From: Sesamum alatum
Taxonomy: Eukaryota > Streptophyta > Magnoliopsida > Lamiales > Pedaliaceae
Direction: 5' to 3'
DNA length: 64,000 nucleotides
Assembly: GCA_034509735.1 (NCBI GenBank)
Contig: JACGWO010000006.1
Span: forward strand, 15,564,645 to 15,628,644
Position 1 is the stretch's first letter. Each line of letters begins with the position of its first letter. Position numbers and translations under genes: made by a program. The notes below the pieces were generated by a model, which had not been told where the DNA came from, ran no database searches, and saw nothing but the letters and a program-made list of their open reading frames with translations. Below are positions 21,463 through 33,443 of the stretch, one piece after another.

Positions 21463-22343
21463 CTAGAACTTTGGCTTCTTCGGCTGACGGCGGCGCAGGT
21501 ACTTAGAGGTGTACGGAGAAGGTGTATTTTCCTCAATGTCCGGGTCATTCGACACCACGGAGCTTGGGGTATTCACGTCTTTGTTGGGACTTTGCGGTGG
21601 AAGAGTAGCGAAACCACTTGTGGCCGGACGACGAACGGTCCTTGTTTGGGTGTTTACATTTCCGGTCCCTGAATCGGAAGCATAATACTCTTGGACAAAG
21701 GCCCACCAAGAGGGTTCTTCCGGTTCGACATCGTGATCGTGGCCAAACGAGGAGTCTCCATACGAGTCATTGGCCGTGGTGCTTTAGTATTGACCCACTC
21801 GTCATCCAAGCAAGTGCCCGCACGATCAAAGTAGATGGATTCATCTTCGTCTGAGTCATCGCCATGCCACTCCCCAAACAAAATCCATAATGCACTCCAT
21901 TGCGGCTCGGGTGCCTTCACGTAGCACTTACCAATTCATTTAGGCTAAAAAAGGGAAAACACGACCAATACTATGAAAATCCATGCACAATTTTTTTCCA
22001 TGAGGTTGCACGTATTTTCCATGCATTACTGGAATCATAAAGCATGAAAAGAAAATCACATCGTCATACCTTTGCAATTTGCTCCCATACATACGTATCT
22101 GCCGAGATTATGTTCTTTTTTGGATCCCATTCCACTGCTACTAGACTAGTTACCTATGAGAAAACCTGATGCCGGATTTTGAGCTTAGCTAAACGACGTT
22201 GACAGTAAGAGTAAGACAGAGTGGTGAAATGTCCCCTTCCGGTGATGGGCGAGCATAGACTGGATGAAGGTGTCTTCGATTTTAGGGGTCCAATGCTCAC
22301 AGTAGAATATTTTGTGTTGCCAGTAAAAACCATCTCCAGCCAT
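21463..22343 (-). pseudogene. Myb/SANT-like gene, minus strand (copy 3), decayed
   Basis: Exon 1 (22343-22070) starts MAGDGFYWQHKIFYCEHW. It continues with TPKIEDTFIQSMLAHHRKGHF, RRLAKLKIRHQVF and VEWDPKKNIISADTYVWEQIAK. The intron 22069-21945 has GT-AG ends. Exon 2 (21944-21463) gives KCYVKAPEPQWSALWILFGEW, an acidic region, and a basic end, RRRQPKKPKF. Lesions are a TAG at 22156-22154, a TGA at the start of exon 2, and a frameshift near 21790. It shares the domain order of the copies at 16972 and 19409 but little sequence, so these are old paralogues, not recent duplicates. Confidence 0.72.
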
Positions 22344-22872
22344 TACAGATAACTAATACTTTTTGTAAGAGGAATTCTTTGAAAAGGGGGGTGAAGCAAA
22401 AAGAGGGAGAATGTTACAGTTTGTAGTAATTGTATTTAATTTGTAGTAATTGTATTTAATTTTTTTAAAATATTATTTATATCCCATTTGTAGATTTGTT
22501 TGTATTTTTTTATGGGACACGACCATGCACTACCTAATGAAATGGACGTGAGTTCCATTTCAATATAAATATATTCCTACATAGTTGAATTGTGTGGTGC
22601 TTTTAAAAGTTGTGTTTCATAAATTTGACTATTATGTTCACCGAGTCCAATTAAATTTATAATTGCAATGCATAGATAGGCTTAAATACAACACTATGTT
22701 GAGCAAGGGAAAATAAACAATATTTACGTAATTACCCGATACTATTGCATGGGATATTAACATTGTCTATGTTCACATATTGCATATGTAATGCATACTT
22801 GGTTAACCACGTGCACAAAATACATTAAAAAACATACACCAAAACAACAAAAACGTTACATACTTTTTTCAA
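22344..22872. other. AT-rich stretch, no gene seen
   Basis: It contains a short tandem repeat of TTTGTAGTAATTGTATTTAA (two copies near 22420-22460) and otherwise AT-rich sequence. I see no coding potential. Confidence 0.5.
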
Positions 22873-23118
22873 CTACATGCACAGGATCGTTGCCCGTATA
22901 TAGAGAATGAGGAGAACTAGTATTATAACACAGGCAACAATCCCACCAAGACGATAAAGCATAATATCGTTCTCTCGTGCCTCGAGTCGACGAAGCTTCT
23001 GCCCGTATTCCTTCAATTATTTTTCCTGGTTATTCAACCTCTTCAACAGTCAAGGTATAACTTCAATCGACCTACGGCACATTGGTGGATCAATCCACTC
23101 GAACAGACCATATTGATT
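22873..23118 (-). pseudogene. 3' end of a GRF zinc-finger-type gene (At4g04775-like)
   Basis: On the minus strand the segment reads GLFEWIDPPMCRRSIEVIP, then a coiled-coil-like stretch (RRLEARENDIML) and a C-terminal membrane-like helix (GIVACVIILVLLILYI) before a TAG at 22875-22873. That order is typical of the plant GRF zinc-finger family after its zinc finger. The zinc-finger part should lie to the right but is cut off by the C2 LTR at 23119. Two in-frame stops (after EVIP and after NNQEK) mark it as dead. Function in the family is poorly known. Confidence 0.62.
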
Positions 23119-24341
23119 TGAAAGAATCGGTACCGGAACGCGGCAGAAGCGTAAAATAAAAGAAATTTAAAAACGATTTCAAATGGGTGTTCCCTTTGAA
23201 TTCCCGGGCGTTCGGTGTATTCAAAAGCATAATAACATACATAAAAATATACTTGAACATGTGGCTAGAGGAGGAAACAAAAAGGTACAATAATTTAAAT
23301 AGAAACATACCTTTTTCGTTTCACATGTTCAACGACAACAAGCTTTGATTCTCTTTTTGTTTCTTTTCCGTTCACCTTAGGATTCAAATTAGAACCCCTC
23401 TAATTTTTCCACACCACAGCAATGGAAGAAAATCTACATCTACTGCTAGGTAGAAGCTAGATCAAGGAAGAAACGAAAAAACGTATTACACTATTGATTA
23501 GTGTATACGTCTTTCTCATGTTCTCATCTTGAATCCAATTCAAAGAGAACTCAAAAGAAGGAGAAAAAGCTGAAAATTTTTGTGGCTTGAGAGCTAGGGA
23601 GAGCAAGTTAGGGAGATGAAAAGTGTATACATGTGTTGTGTAGTTGTAGGTAGTTTCCAAAACCACCTACACACTAATGCACAACTTGTGCTCAACCTCC
23701 AACCATGTTAGCACAATATGTGGACCACCTAGTCATCATGGCAAGCCACATCATTGCTTACATGGAGCCACATCATTGATTACATGGAGGACTTTCAACT
23801 CCTCTTAAACTTGCATCAAACCTTTGAGCTTTAATTTCAAGTCATGGACCGGTTTTGACCGGTCTTGATTTAATCAAATTAAATCAAGTGATCCATGGGT
23901 TTTAAATTAATCCAATTAATTTTAAACCTTATTGAAATCCAAAAATTCATTTAATCCAATTAAATAAACATAAGCTCAAACACTAATTAATTGATCCAAT
24001 CAATTAATTAAACGAAACTCAATAAATTAGTCCAATTAATTTAAAGGTATTAAGCCCAAAATTAATTAATCCAATTAATTAATTCTTGGGCCATCCATCC
24101 AATGGATTTTCCCAATAAATGATCCAATCATTTATATTCTCCTTGAATTAATTTAATCCAATTAAATTAATTCACTTCTTCCAGAATTAATTCCACTAAT
24201 TCCATAGTGATTTGTGTGTGACTCTTTAGGTTCACCCTCAACTAGACTTGGGCTTGTGTCCAACACAATTGATTAATTAAATCCAATTTAATTAATTATT
24301 TCTGATTAACCATTAATCAGAAATGCCCGTTACCATGGGTG
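23119..24341 (-). repeat. C2: partial C-family LTR, reverse
   Basis: It begins TGAAAGAATCGG (the U5 end reversed) and matches 1100-2310 and 52411-53630. It stops inside CCATGGGTGG, where A2 begins. TGATT (23114-23118) would be its left TSD. The rest of this LTR is not found after A2, so it was lost. Confidence 0.8.
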
Positions 24342-26505
24342 AGTTAGAATAGGTGACCAGAAAGCCAATAGGTTTGGCAATTTGTAACCTATTCAACAAC
24401 TTGATGTAGATGTAATATTATTATGTGATGAATAAGATGAGTGTTTGTCACCAAAGGTACCTTCTTTGTTGCGCTCATCTTACATTTTTAAAACGATGTT
24501 TAACTTATATCACAACAAAGTCCACAGACCATGAATAACAACTCGTGCAGTTGGGCCACGCATTGGATGGTGGTCATGAAACCAACTGATTAAGAGTTGG
24601 GTCTGAAACGTTCCAAGTCGAGGACCTCGAGACAGGGCATCGAGAGTCCTATTGAGACTTGCGTCAAGAGTCGTGTTCATTGGATGAGTGCCGTTTTTTC
24701 GTCGGCGATAGGCGTGGGACGCCTACACGATCTTGATAGGTTGGTCGACTGGGGTCGAGCCGACTGGACTGACTCGCGGGGATCATCATATGGAAGCCTT
24801 GGAGGCTTGGTCGGTATGATTGGTTTTCGCCGGTTCCGATAGTACGGGAGTAATCCTCAGACTTGAGGGATCATGGCAGTTACGTGCATAGGACGGCTGT
24901 ATCTTGGATCTGGCGAGACGTTCATGCTGTTTGAAGCTGTGACAGAGGTATCTCCTATGCACTCGTAGACACGTTCATGCTATTTGAAGCTGTGGCCACA
25001 GTGGTTGGTCGAACAGGGAATGGTTTCCTGTGTTGATGCAATGAAGCATACGTGTTCTCGAGTGTTAAGCATAGACGCCTAGTCAAGGATGGGAACCGAC
25101 GCCCAATTCCATACCCTAGACTAAGGCCGGGAGACGGTAGACGGAAGGATCGTACCCGTACGGAATCGGTGCCTAAATGTTCACGCCAATTCACCTAGTC
25201 TCTAGTGCCATGGACCGTTGCTAGACGGGCACCCACGGTAACGAGCCCTTGTCGGACACGGGCCCAAGTATAGCTGAGGGTGAACCTAAAGGGTCACACA
25301 CAAATCGCCGAGGAGGTAGAGAGATCGACTTGGAGTCAATCTCGAAGGATAAAATAAGTAGTTGGATTACTTAAGGGAAAGTCCATTGGATGGACGAGCC
25401 GATATTGTGTTGGGTTTTCGTTTAATCGGTAAATTGGATTCTCAATTAAATATGAAAAGTTGAGACGTTGAGACGTTGGATCTTTTAATTGGATTAAAAG
25501 ATCAACGGGAATAATTTAAATGGACATTAAGTTGAATTTAATGTTGAGTTCATCGTAATTGGATTACGATAAAACTCGGTCCGTTAAATTATGCGTGAGA
25601 GGAGAAATAATTCTTATTTTGGAATAGGGAGAAGTTGGACTTCTTCCCTTAATTAAACATGGCCGACATGCTCCATTGGAGGAAGCAAAATCAGCCATGT
25701 TTCATGCTAGGTGGTATGTTGACTTGTCTCTTTTGGAAAGAGACAAATCAACTCCAATCAAGCTCTTCCCTTTTGGTATGATTTGATCATACCATAAATT
25801 TTGGTAGGCTTGATTGACGAATTGATGGTGATTGATTGGAATGAATCTAGACATCCTTGGATGACCTAGACACATTCCAATAATCACATTAATTATGTAT
25901 ATATATTATAATATACAACACCAAGCATAAGTGATTCATTATTCATCTTTTTCTAGGAAAAAGAGAAGACAAAATCCCTCTGCTCTCTCTCAACTCTCGG
26001 CCTCTCTCCCTCTCTTACACTTGTGTTCTTCACTTGATTTTGAATCAAGAAGAAGAACAAAGTAAGTCTAAGAGAGCACTAATTCATAGTGTTCTTCTCT
26101 TAAACCGATTCCTTATTAAACCCGTTCTTTTCTAGCAAGAAGAACGTGTGTTTCTTCTGGTGTGGTGTGGATCACCTTTGGAGAATCCATACGTTTGGAT
26201 TTCGTGAGCATTCCGGAGAAGGAACAACACAAGTAGCCGGGAGCATACGCTAAACAATCAAAGGTAACGATTTATTATGCTTTGATTGGTTTATTGTATT
26301 TGTCTATGCCCTATGTCTTTAATATATGTTTCCAACATTTACACATTCTACATCGAACGCCCGGTTGAGCACCCAAGGGTACACCCCTTGGGAATCGTAT
26401 ATTTAAATATGATTTAAATTTACGCACCTTTTCTCGCTTTCTCGCTTCCGCTCGCGCTCCCGAGCGGATCCGCTTGTGCTCCCGGGCGGATCCGCTTGTC
26501 CTTCA
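24342..26505 (+). repeat. A2 5' LTR
   Basis: It is homologous to the A1 LTRs. Its first bases read AGTTAGAATAGG instead of TGTTAG. A ~60-bp stretch around 24920 is rearranged compared with A1. Near the end a 22-bp unit, GCTCCCGAGCGGATCCGCTT plus GT, is present twice (26456-26477 and 26478-26499). Confidence 0.85.
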
Positions 26506-26507
26506 AG

Positions 26508-26519
26508 TGGTATCAGAGC
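26508..26519 (+). other. A2 primer-binding site
   Basis: TGGTATCAGAGC, complementary to initiator tRNA-Met, lies 2 nt after the LTR end at 26505. Confidence 0.95.
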
Positions 26520-28313
26520 CCAGTTCGATGTAAGGGGCATAAATCTATGTGTTTGGCATGATCTACTTGCTTTTAAATGGCTTTATTGGCATGTTAGATT
26601 ATATAAATATATGAGTAATATGATAATTCAATTGTTTGGATTTAATGGACTTTTGGCATGCCTTATTTTGTTAGATTGAATCTAAAATTGCATGCTTATT
26701 TTCAGAATAATTTTACTGTAATTGTACAAAAAAAAAAAAAAAAGTTCGGACGGCAGCAGCCGCACGCGGACGCAGCACCCGGGCGCGCGCGCGCTATGCG
26801 CTGCCGGCTGAGGCCAGCGCGCGGCACAAAGCCTGTGCGAAGCCTGCGCGCCCTGTGCGCGCGGGCGGCCGACCAGCACAACGGCTGGGCCGTTTTGTGC
26901 CGTTTTTCGACGTTTTTCGGAAAATTTGATTTTATGTATTTTCTGCACAATATTCTGAAAATATATTAATTTTGCATTTTTGATTTTGGAATAATTGGAT
27001 TATTCCTTGAATAAAATTTGCTTAATTAATTTGGAATTAATACATGCATTGGATGCATTGTTTAAAATGTCGATTAAATTTTAAATTTGAATTTTGCATA
27101 TTATTTGTATGTTTATGCTTTTGTGATGTTGGACATCACTTGGGTATTTGGAATATCCATTGGTTATTTATGTATGATTATTTGGAATAATTATGTTATG
27201 TGTGTTGATGGGATCAACATGGGATGATCACAAGAGCCCTAGACCTTATGTATGGATGGATGTATGATCACTTATTTTCTGTTAGGTGGGGCCTGCGTGC
27301 CTCTTGTTTTTGGGACTATCATCTCCCGTATTTTCAGCCTCATGATGTTAAGGCTTGTTTTCTTTATCACCAATGTATTACTTTCAGTTGTAATGAGAGT
27401 AGATAGGATTGGTGAGGTTTTAATTTTAACAAGCAATTGGAGTTGGAGACCCCAAAGAGAAGCATCGAGGCGTGAAACAAAAAGCACTTCAAGGCCCATT
27501 GGGATGACAATGGGTATATTATTATTGTAATAATTTAGGACCACCCTAGACAAACCATAGACTCACTGCGGGCTCAGTGGGTCGCATAGGTTGGGCTTGT
27601 GATCATCCTAATAGGGGTATGCTATCTTTTATGCATGCGGCGTATTTATTTATCGCTTTAAATATTGAATATTTATGCATGCTAAAACACCATAATGTGA
27701 TGAGGTCTCGGTCACACTCAAACTGTCATTTGGTTGGACCAAATTAAATATTAGGCTCAGAACGGACTTGTATCAAAATGGTATTTTGATCTGTCCGAGC
27801 CTTCCATCCACGACAATGTGGTGAGGAAGCTGCCACTACCCAAGTGTGGTCTCACAAGTCGTGGCACACTTGGACTAGGGAAAAGCTGCACCATTGTTGT
27901 GAACAAAAAGACTGCGCTCGCTGTTTTCCTGTCTCACGAGTCGTGGGGGGCGACAGTTTGAGGCATGATTTGGTTGATGGGTCGGGCCCAACACTGAGTA
28001 ACATGGTTCACTTGGAGTCCTCGGAACCATGCGAATAGGTGAGGCAAAATATCTTGGGAATCTCATTGGATGAGAATGATATTGGATATCTCCCACGAGG
28101 TCTTCTTCATGTGAATCGTAAAAGCGGGGCATGGAGATTACGCTTGTGGATCCCAAGCCCACTAGGAAATGGTTTCCCAAAACTCCGCTTGAGAGTGGCG
28201 GACTTTCGTATAAATAGTGCGAGGGTTAAAGACTAAAAGACCGAGTCTTCAACTTGAACAATAATATTACCATCATCTGCTAATTTCTGCTTTACATTTT
28301 CATTAATGTAGAT
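26520..28313 (+). other. A2 long leader
   Basis: It has the same plan as the A1 leader: an A-rich run, a GC-rich island (26746-26890), the hairpin block with arm ACTCACTG (27561-27582), the paired GTCTCA...GTCGTGG motifs, and TATAAATA at 28209-28216, 98 bp before the gag ATG. No conserved protein is present. Confidence 0.8.
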
Positions 28314-30871
28314 ATGTCTAAGAACCTATTAACCATAATTCTCGAGACTAACAAATTCAACGGAACGAACTACTCGGACTGGCTGAGAAACCTGAGGATT
28401 GTCCTCGGTTTTGAGAACCAAGGCTACGTCTTGGACGAGCCGCCACCGAGCGACTTACCGGAGGAGTCCACGCCTGAAGAACATTTGACGTTCGAGAAAT
28501 GGCATGAGGACAACCGGAAAGTACGCAGTATCATACTGGCTTCGATGTCTAACGACATCCAGAAGCAGTATGAGGGGCTGGACAACGTCTCCACCATAAT
28601 GTTCTGCATGAACGAGGTTTATGTGGTTCCGGATAGGCATATTAGATGTGCCGCCACAAAAGCATTCTTTGGCACCAAGCTCGCTGAAGGAGCGTCAGTA
28701 CAAAGTCATGGGGTCAAGATGCTCTCCTTAGTGGAGAAACTCGAGGACCTTAAAGCTGGGCTTAACAATGACACGTACATTGACGTGATCCTCCAGTCGC
28801 TTCCTCCATCCTATGACCCGTTTGTTGTAAACTACAACATGAACGGACTTGAGAAGTCTATTCATGAGACGATCAACATGCTGGTCCAATATGAGGCAAC
28901 GACCCACAAGTCGGCGCCGACGGTATTGATAGGAGAGGCTTCGACCTCCAAGGCGAATGGCAAGAGGGTCGGACGCTGGAAGAGGAAGAAGGGCAAAGGA
29001 AAGACGGTTGCGGCCCCTGCTCGCGCTCCAGGCGTTCCTGTTGCTCCGGTTGGACCGAGCAAAGGGAAAGGGAAGGCCCGTGGTTCTCAGCGGTCCAAGG
29101 TAAATGATGTCTGCATGCATTGCCAAGGGAAAGGGCATTGGAAGAGGGAGTGCCCACAACTCCTCTCCAACCTAGGTATGTTTGTGGTTGAAGTAAATAT
29201 GATTACTAATTCTGCTTCATGGGTATTGGATACCGGGTGTGGTGCTCACATCTGCAATGATTTGCAGGCACTGCAAAGAAGCAGAAGGCTAACCAAGGAT
29301 GAAATGATCCTGAGGCTAGGCGATGGCAAGGCTGTTGCTGCGGAGGCCGTAGGATCACTAGAGTTAGCCATTAGTAGTCATGTTAGGATTGTACTAAACG
29401 ACTGTTTCTATGTACCTAGCATGATTAAAAACGTTGTTTCCATCCCGCTCCTTGATAAGGAGGGATATGAATTTACTATCAATAAAAATGGTTTTTTCAT
29501 TATCAAAGATGGTATTTCTCATCTGCTTGGTACATTGGTCAACGGTCTGTACATACTTCAACAGTCTAATTGGATTGTGACTGCAGAACACAAACGAAAA
29601 CATGATGATCATAATAACGCACAGATATGGCATGCGAGGTTAGGTCATATCTCTAAAGATAGGATAAGAAGGTTGGTGGACTCAAAGAGTCTAGAAATAG
29701 ACGATTTGGACAACCTACCGACCTGCGAATCCTGTCTGAAGGGAAAGATGACCAAGAAACCCTTTGTTGGACAAAGCACGCTAGCCAGTGGTCTGTTGGA
29801 TTTGATCCATACGGATGTCTGTGGCCCACTAAATACTCAGGCTAGAGGTGGGTACTCGTACTTCATAACCTTTACCGATGTTCACTCACGGTATGGTTAT
29901 GTTTACCTGATGAGGTACAAGTCTAAAGCCTTTGGAAGGTTTAAGGAATACAGACTTGAAGTAGAGAACCAAACTGGTCGAAAGATCAAAGCCCTTCAGT
30001 CGGACCGAGGTGGAGAGTATTTAAGTGGTGAGTTTACTGATTATCTAAAAGAGAATGGGATTCTCTCTCAGTGGACCCCTCCTGGAACACCACAGCTAAA
30101 TGGTGTGTCTGAAAGGAGGAATCGGGCCTTGTTGGACATGGTCCGGTCCATGATGAGTTTTACTGAACTCCCCCTTTCCTTCTGGGGATAGGCTCTTGAG
30201 ACGGCGGCCAAAGTTTTGAACTTGGCGCCATCTAAGATGGTATCCCAGATGCCATATGGGATATGGGATGGCAAACCTGCCTCCTACAAATACTTGAAAG
30301 TATGGGGTTGCCCCGCATATGTCAAGAGATTAGTGGGAGATAAACTGGACTCGAGGTCTAGTTTATGCAGGTTCATCGGCTATCCGAAAGAAACTGCGGG
30401 GTATTATTTCTATGATCCCTCCGAGCAAAAGGTTTTTGTCTCGCGAAACGCAGTGTTCTTGGAAAAGGGTTTTCCATCGGATAGTCTACGCGATGAGATG
30501 CTCCTTGACGAATCAAGTGAGGCACCCCATGAGGCGGCAGTGACATCTGAGCCAGTAGTTCCCACTGATATTGTTCCAGTCCTCCGTAGGTCGGCCAGAG
30601 TATCCCATGCACCTGATAGGTATGGATTTCTGGGCCTGACCGGTCAGTTGGTTAATGATCCAAAGACGTACGGAGAAGCGATGTCGGACATCGATTCGGA
30701 TAAGTGGCTTGAGGCCATGAAATCCGAGATGGACTCGATAGGTACAAACAAGGTTTGGACCCTAGTAGACCCATCCAAAGGGGTAAAACCCGTAGGGTGT
30801 AAATGGGTCTACAAACGTAAGCTTGGAGCTGACGGGGAGGTTATAACCTTCAAAGCCAGGCTTGTGGTCAA
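28314..30871 (+). pseudogene. A2 gag-protease-integrase and start of RT
   Basis: The frame is open from the ATG at 28314. It holds the gag core (NKFNGTNYSDWLRNLRIVL), basic region, CCHC knuckle (CMHCQGKGHWKREC), protease motif (VLDTGCGAHICND), HHCC segment (WHARLGH ... CESC), integrase acids (HTDVCGP, SDRGGEY, GVSERRNR), and the linker into RT (CKWVYKRKLG). A TAG at 30189-30191 (TAC in A1) interrupts it inside integrase, and one extra base near 30872 shifts the frame in RT. Gag and protease appear intact, so it could still supply particle protein. Confidence 0.88.
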
Positions 30872-31467
30872 AAGGTTACACTCAACGACCCAGGGTCGAT
30901 TTTGAGGAAACCTACTCGCCCGTAGCAGTGGCCAAGTCCATTCGGATACTGCTTGCCATAGCAGCATGGTATGACTATGAAATATGGCAGATGGACGTGA
31001 AAACGGCCTTCCTCAACGGTTTTGTAGAGGAAGAGATCTATATGGATCAACCGGAAGGTTTCACAACTGTTGGAGAAGAGCAGAAGGTCTGCCGTCTCCA
31101 AAGGTCCATCTATGGCCTCAAACAAGCTTCCCGAAGCTGGAACATACGTTTTGATGAAGTCATACGGGGATATGATTTCATCAAGAACGAGTCCGATCCT
31201 TGTGTATACAACAAGATCAGTGGGAGCTCAGTTGCGTTCCTGGTGCTATACGTGGATGACATCTTGCTCATTGGGAATGATGCTAAGATGTTGAGTACCA
31301 CTAAAGCTTGGTTGTCAACGCAATTCTCCATGAAGGATATGGGCGGGGCATCCTACATTCTTGGCATCAAAATCTACAGGGATAGATCTAGAAGGATGTT
31401 AGGAATGGCCCAGTCATCGTATATTGAGAAAGTCTTGAAGAGATTCAAGATGGAGAACTCAAAATGA
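30872..31467 (+). pseudogene. A2 reverse transcriptase
   Basis: In the shifted frame, the RT core is well kept: YTQRPRVDFEETYSPVA, QMDVKTAFLNG, YGLKQASRSW, the catalytic YVDD (LVLYVDDILLIGN), and LGIKIYRDRS. It ends at TGA (31465-31467), where A1 has CGA. B2 has a TGA at the same codon (44664-44666). Apart from the frameshift and this stop, the domain is complete. Confidence 0.85.
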
Positions 31468-32157
31468 GGATTCCTTCCTATGAGGCATGGAATTAAGTTA
31501 TCCAAGAAGCAGTCTCCTAAGACTTATGAGGAGCTTAAAAGGATGTTGGACATCCCCTATGCTTCAGCCGTAGGCAGTAATCAGTCGTGTGCCGGGGAGG
31601 CACACTGGAGTGCAGTCAAGACTATCCTGAAGTACCTAAAAAAGGACTAAGGACATGTTCTTGATCTACGGCGGTGGAGAGTTGATACTGGAAGGCTATA
31701 GCGACGCTAGCTTCCAGTCGGATGACGATGATGCCAAGTCTCAGTCTGGTTATATGTTCAGATTTAATGGTGGCGTGGTTGCTTGGAAAATTCCAAGTAG
31801 GCTAGCACGACGGACTCCACCATAGAGTTTTCAATACATAACGGCTTTGGAAGCTGCTAAGGAGTGGTTTGGTTGATGAGCTACATCCAAGGGTTGGATG
31901 TAGTACCTAGCATTGCTAAGCCTGTAATTATCTTTTATGATAACAACGGGGCGATAGCGCTAGCAAAGGAACCGAGATCTCATCACGAGCCAAGCATATT
32001 CTTAGACGACCATCTACTTAGAGAGATGGATAGCAGGAGTGACGTTCGGTTGGACCGAGTCAGCTCCGCAGAAAACATAGCAGATCCACTTGCTAAGCCT
32101 ATGTCGCAATTTGCCCATACTCACCATCTGAATAAGAGGTTCGAGCTCAATGGGTGA
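31468..32157 (+). pseudogene. A2 RNase H region, degraded
   Basis: It continues with GFLPMRHGIKLSKKQ. A deletion of about 65 bp near 31577 and further frameshifts follow. The last part (31864-32157) is readable as the RNase H C-terminus (IIFYDNNGAIALAKEPRSHH ... NIADPLAKPMSQ). Confidence 0.82.
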
Positions 32158-32170
32158 TTGGCTTTAGGTC

Positions 32171-32180
32171 AAGTGGGAGA
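32171..32180 (+). other. A2 polypurine tract
   Basis: AAGTGGGAGA directly precedes the 3' LTR start (TGTTAG at 32182). Confidence 0.9.
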
Positions 32181-32181
32181 T

Positions 32182-32676
32182 TGTTAGAATAGGTGACCAG
32201 AAAGCCAATAGGTTTGGCAATTTGTAACCTATTCGACAACTTGATGTAGATGTAATATTATTATGTGATGAATAAGATGAGTGTTTGTCACCAAAGGTAC
32301 CTTCTTTGTTGCGCTCATCTTACATTTGTTAAAACGGTGTTTAACTTATATCGCAACAAAGCCCACAGACCATGGATAACAACTCGTACAGTTGGGCCAC
32401 GCATTGGATGGTGGTCATGAAACCAACTGATTAAGAGTTGGGTCTGAAACGTTCCAAGTCGAGGACCTCGAGACAGGGCATCGAGAGTCCTATTGAGACT
32501 TGCGTCAAGAGTCGTGTTCATTGGATGAGTGCCGTGTTTCATTGGCGACAGGCGTGGGACGCCTACACAATCTTGATGGGTTGGTCGACTGGGGTCGAGC
32601 CGACTGGACTGACTCGCGGGGATCATCATATGGAAGCCTTGGAGGCTTGGTCGGTATGATTGGTTTTTCCCGGTTC
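32182..32676 (+). repeat. A2 3' LTR, truncated after ~495 bp
   Basis: It matches the first 495 bp of the A LTR and stops within the CCCGGTTC stretch. Reverse-strand C gag sequence follows without a TSD. Confidence 0.85.
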
Positions 32677-33443
32677 TAAGTAATTTTATTGATCAAACGT
32701 ATGTAATTAAAAACTGTCCAACAATACATAAAAACATACTTCGATCATGCCAGGTTACATATTTCCTTTCAAACTCTATCCTAACATGATCACTGCTATG
32801 CTAAGCCTAACTAGTCCCTAGTCTTTGCAGCAGTGGCCCTGCCATCGCTAAGCCTTAGGACCTGTCTGGGCTTTCTACTCATAACCATCTGCAAATCATT
32901 CGCAGATTATGATTAACTGGTATCCAATACCAAAGAGTAGAACAATAATCATGTTGGTACTCAATACAAATGTACCTTCATTGGAGAGGAGCTTGGGACA
33001 CTCCCTCTTCCAATGTTCCTTTTCTCGACAATTAATGCACAAACCGTTTGGAATCTATGACTTTGACTGCCGAACCCTCTTCCTCTTTCCTTTATCTCCG
33101 CCCAGCGGTGTAACAGGATCACCCGAAGTGCTAGCAGGAGCTGATGTTGTCTTAGCTTTCTTCCTCTTCCAGTGTCCGGCACCCTTGCCTTTCACTTCTG
33201 AGGTCAACGCCTCTCCCACTAGTACCGCCGGCGCAGATTTTTCAATCATTGCCTCGTACCGGACCAACATATTTATCAAGTCGACAATAAATTGGTCAAA
33301 GGAGGTAGAAAGAGACTGAAGGATCACGTCGATGTACATCTCTTTTTCAAGATGAGTTTGGAGGTCTTTGAGCTTCTCCACAAGAGATAGCATCATCACT
33401 CCATGCTCTCATACATACGACCCTTCTGTCATCTTAGCTCCGA
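32677..33443 (-). pseudogene. Isolated C-family gag/protease fragment, reverse
   Basis: It is nearly the same as two pieces of the C internal region (about 49307-50072), with the zinc-knuckle region near 33000-33045 and gag core on the minus strand. No C LTR or primer site adjoins it. On the left it meets a truncated A LTR, and on the right it meets an A LTR lacking its first bases, with AGAAT shared at the joint (33444-33448). It is probably a leftover of C2 after deletions. Confidence 0.8.

Larger units (their letters stand above)
24342..32676 (+). mobile_element. A2: A-family Copia element, 3' LTR truncated
   Basis: The parts are the 5' LTR 24342-26505, primer-binding site 26508-26519, leader, gag-pol 28314-32157, polypurine tract 32171-32180 and a 3' LTR of only ~495 bp (32182-32676). 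It was inserted into C2. The deletion that removed the rest of its 3' LTR joined it to a C gag fragment. Its gag-pol is the best preserved in the window. Confidence 0.88.

Noticed and set aside
31465..31467. TGA at the end of RT as selenocysteine or programmed readthrough
   Set aside because: A1 has CGA at the codon, other CpG-type stops abound, and no conserved stimulatory structure was seen next to it.
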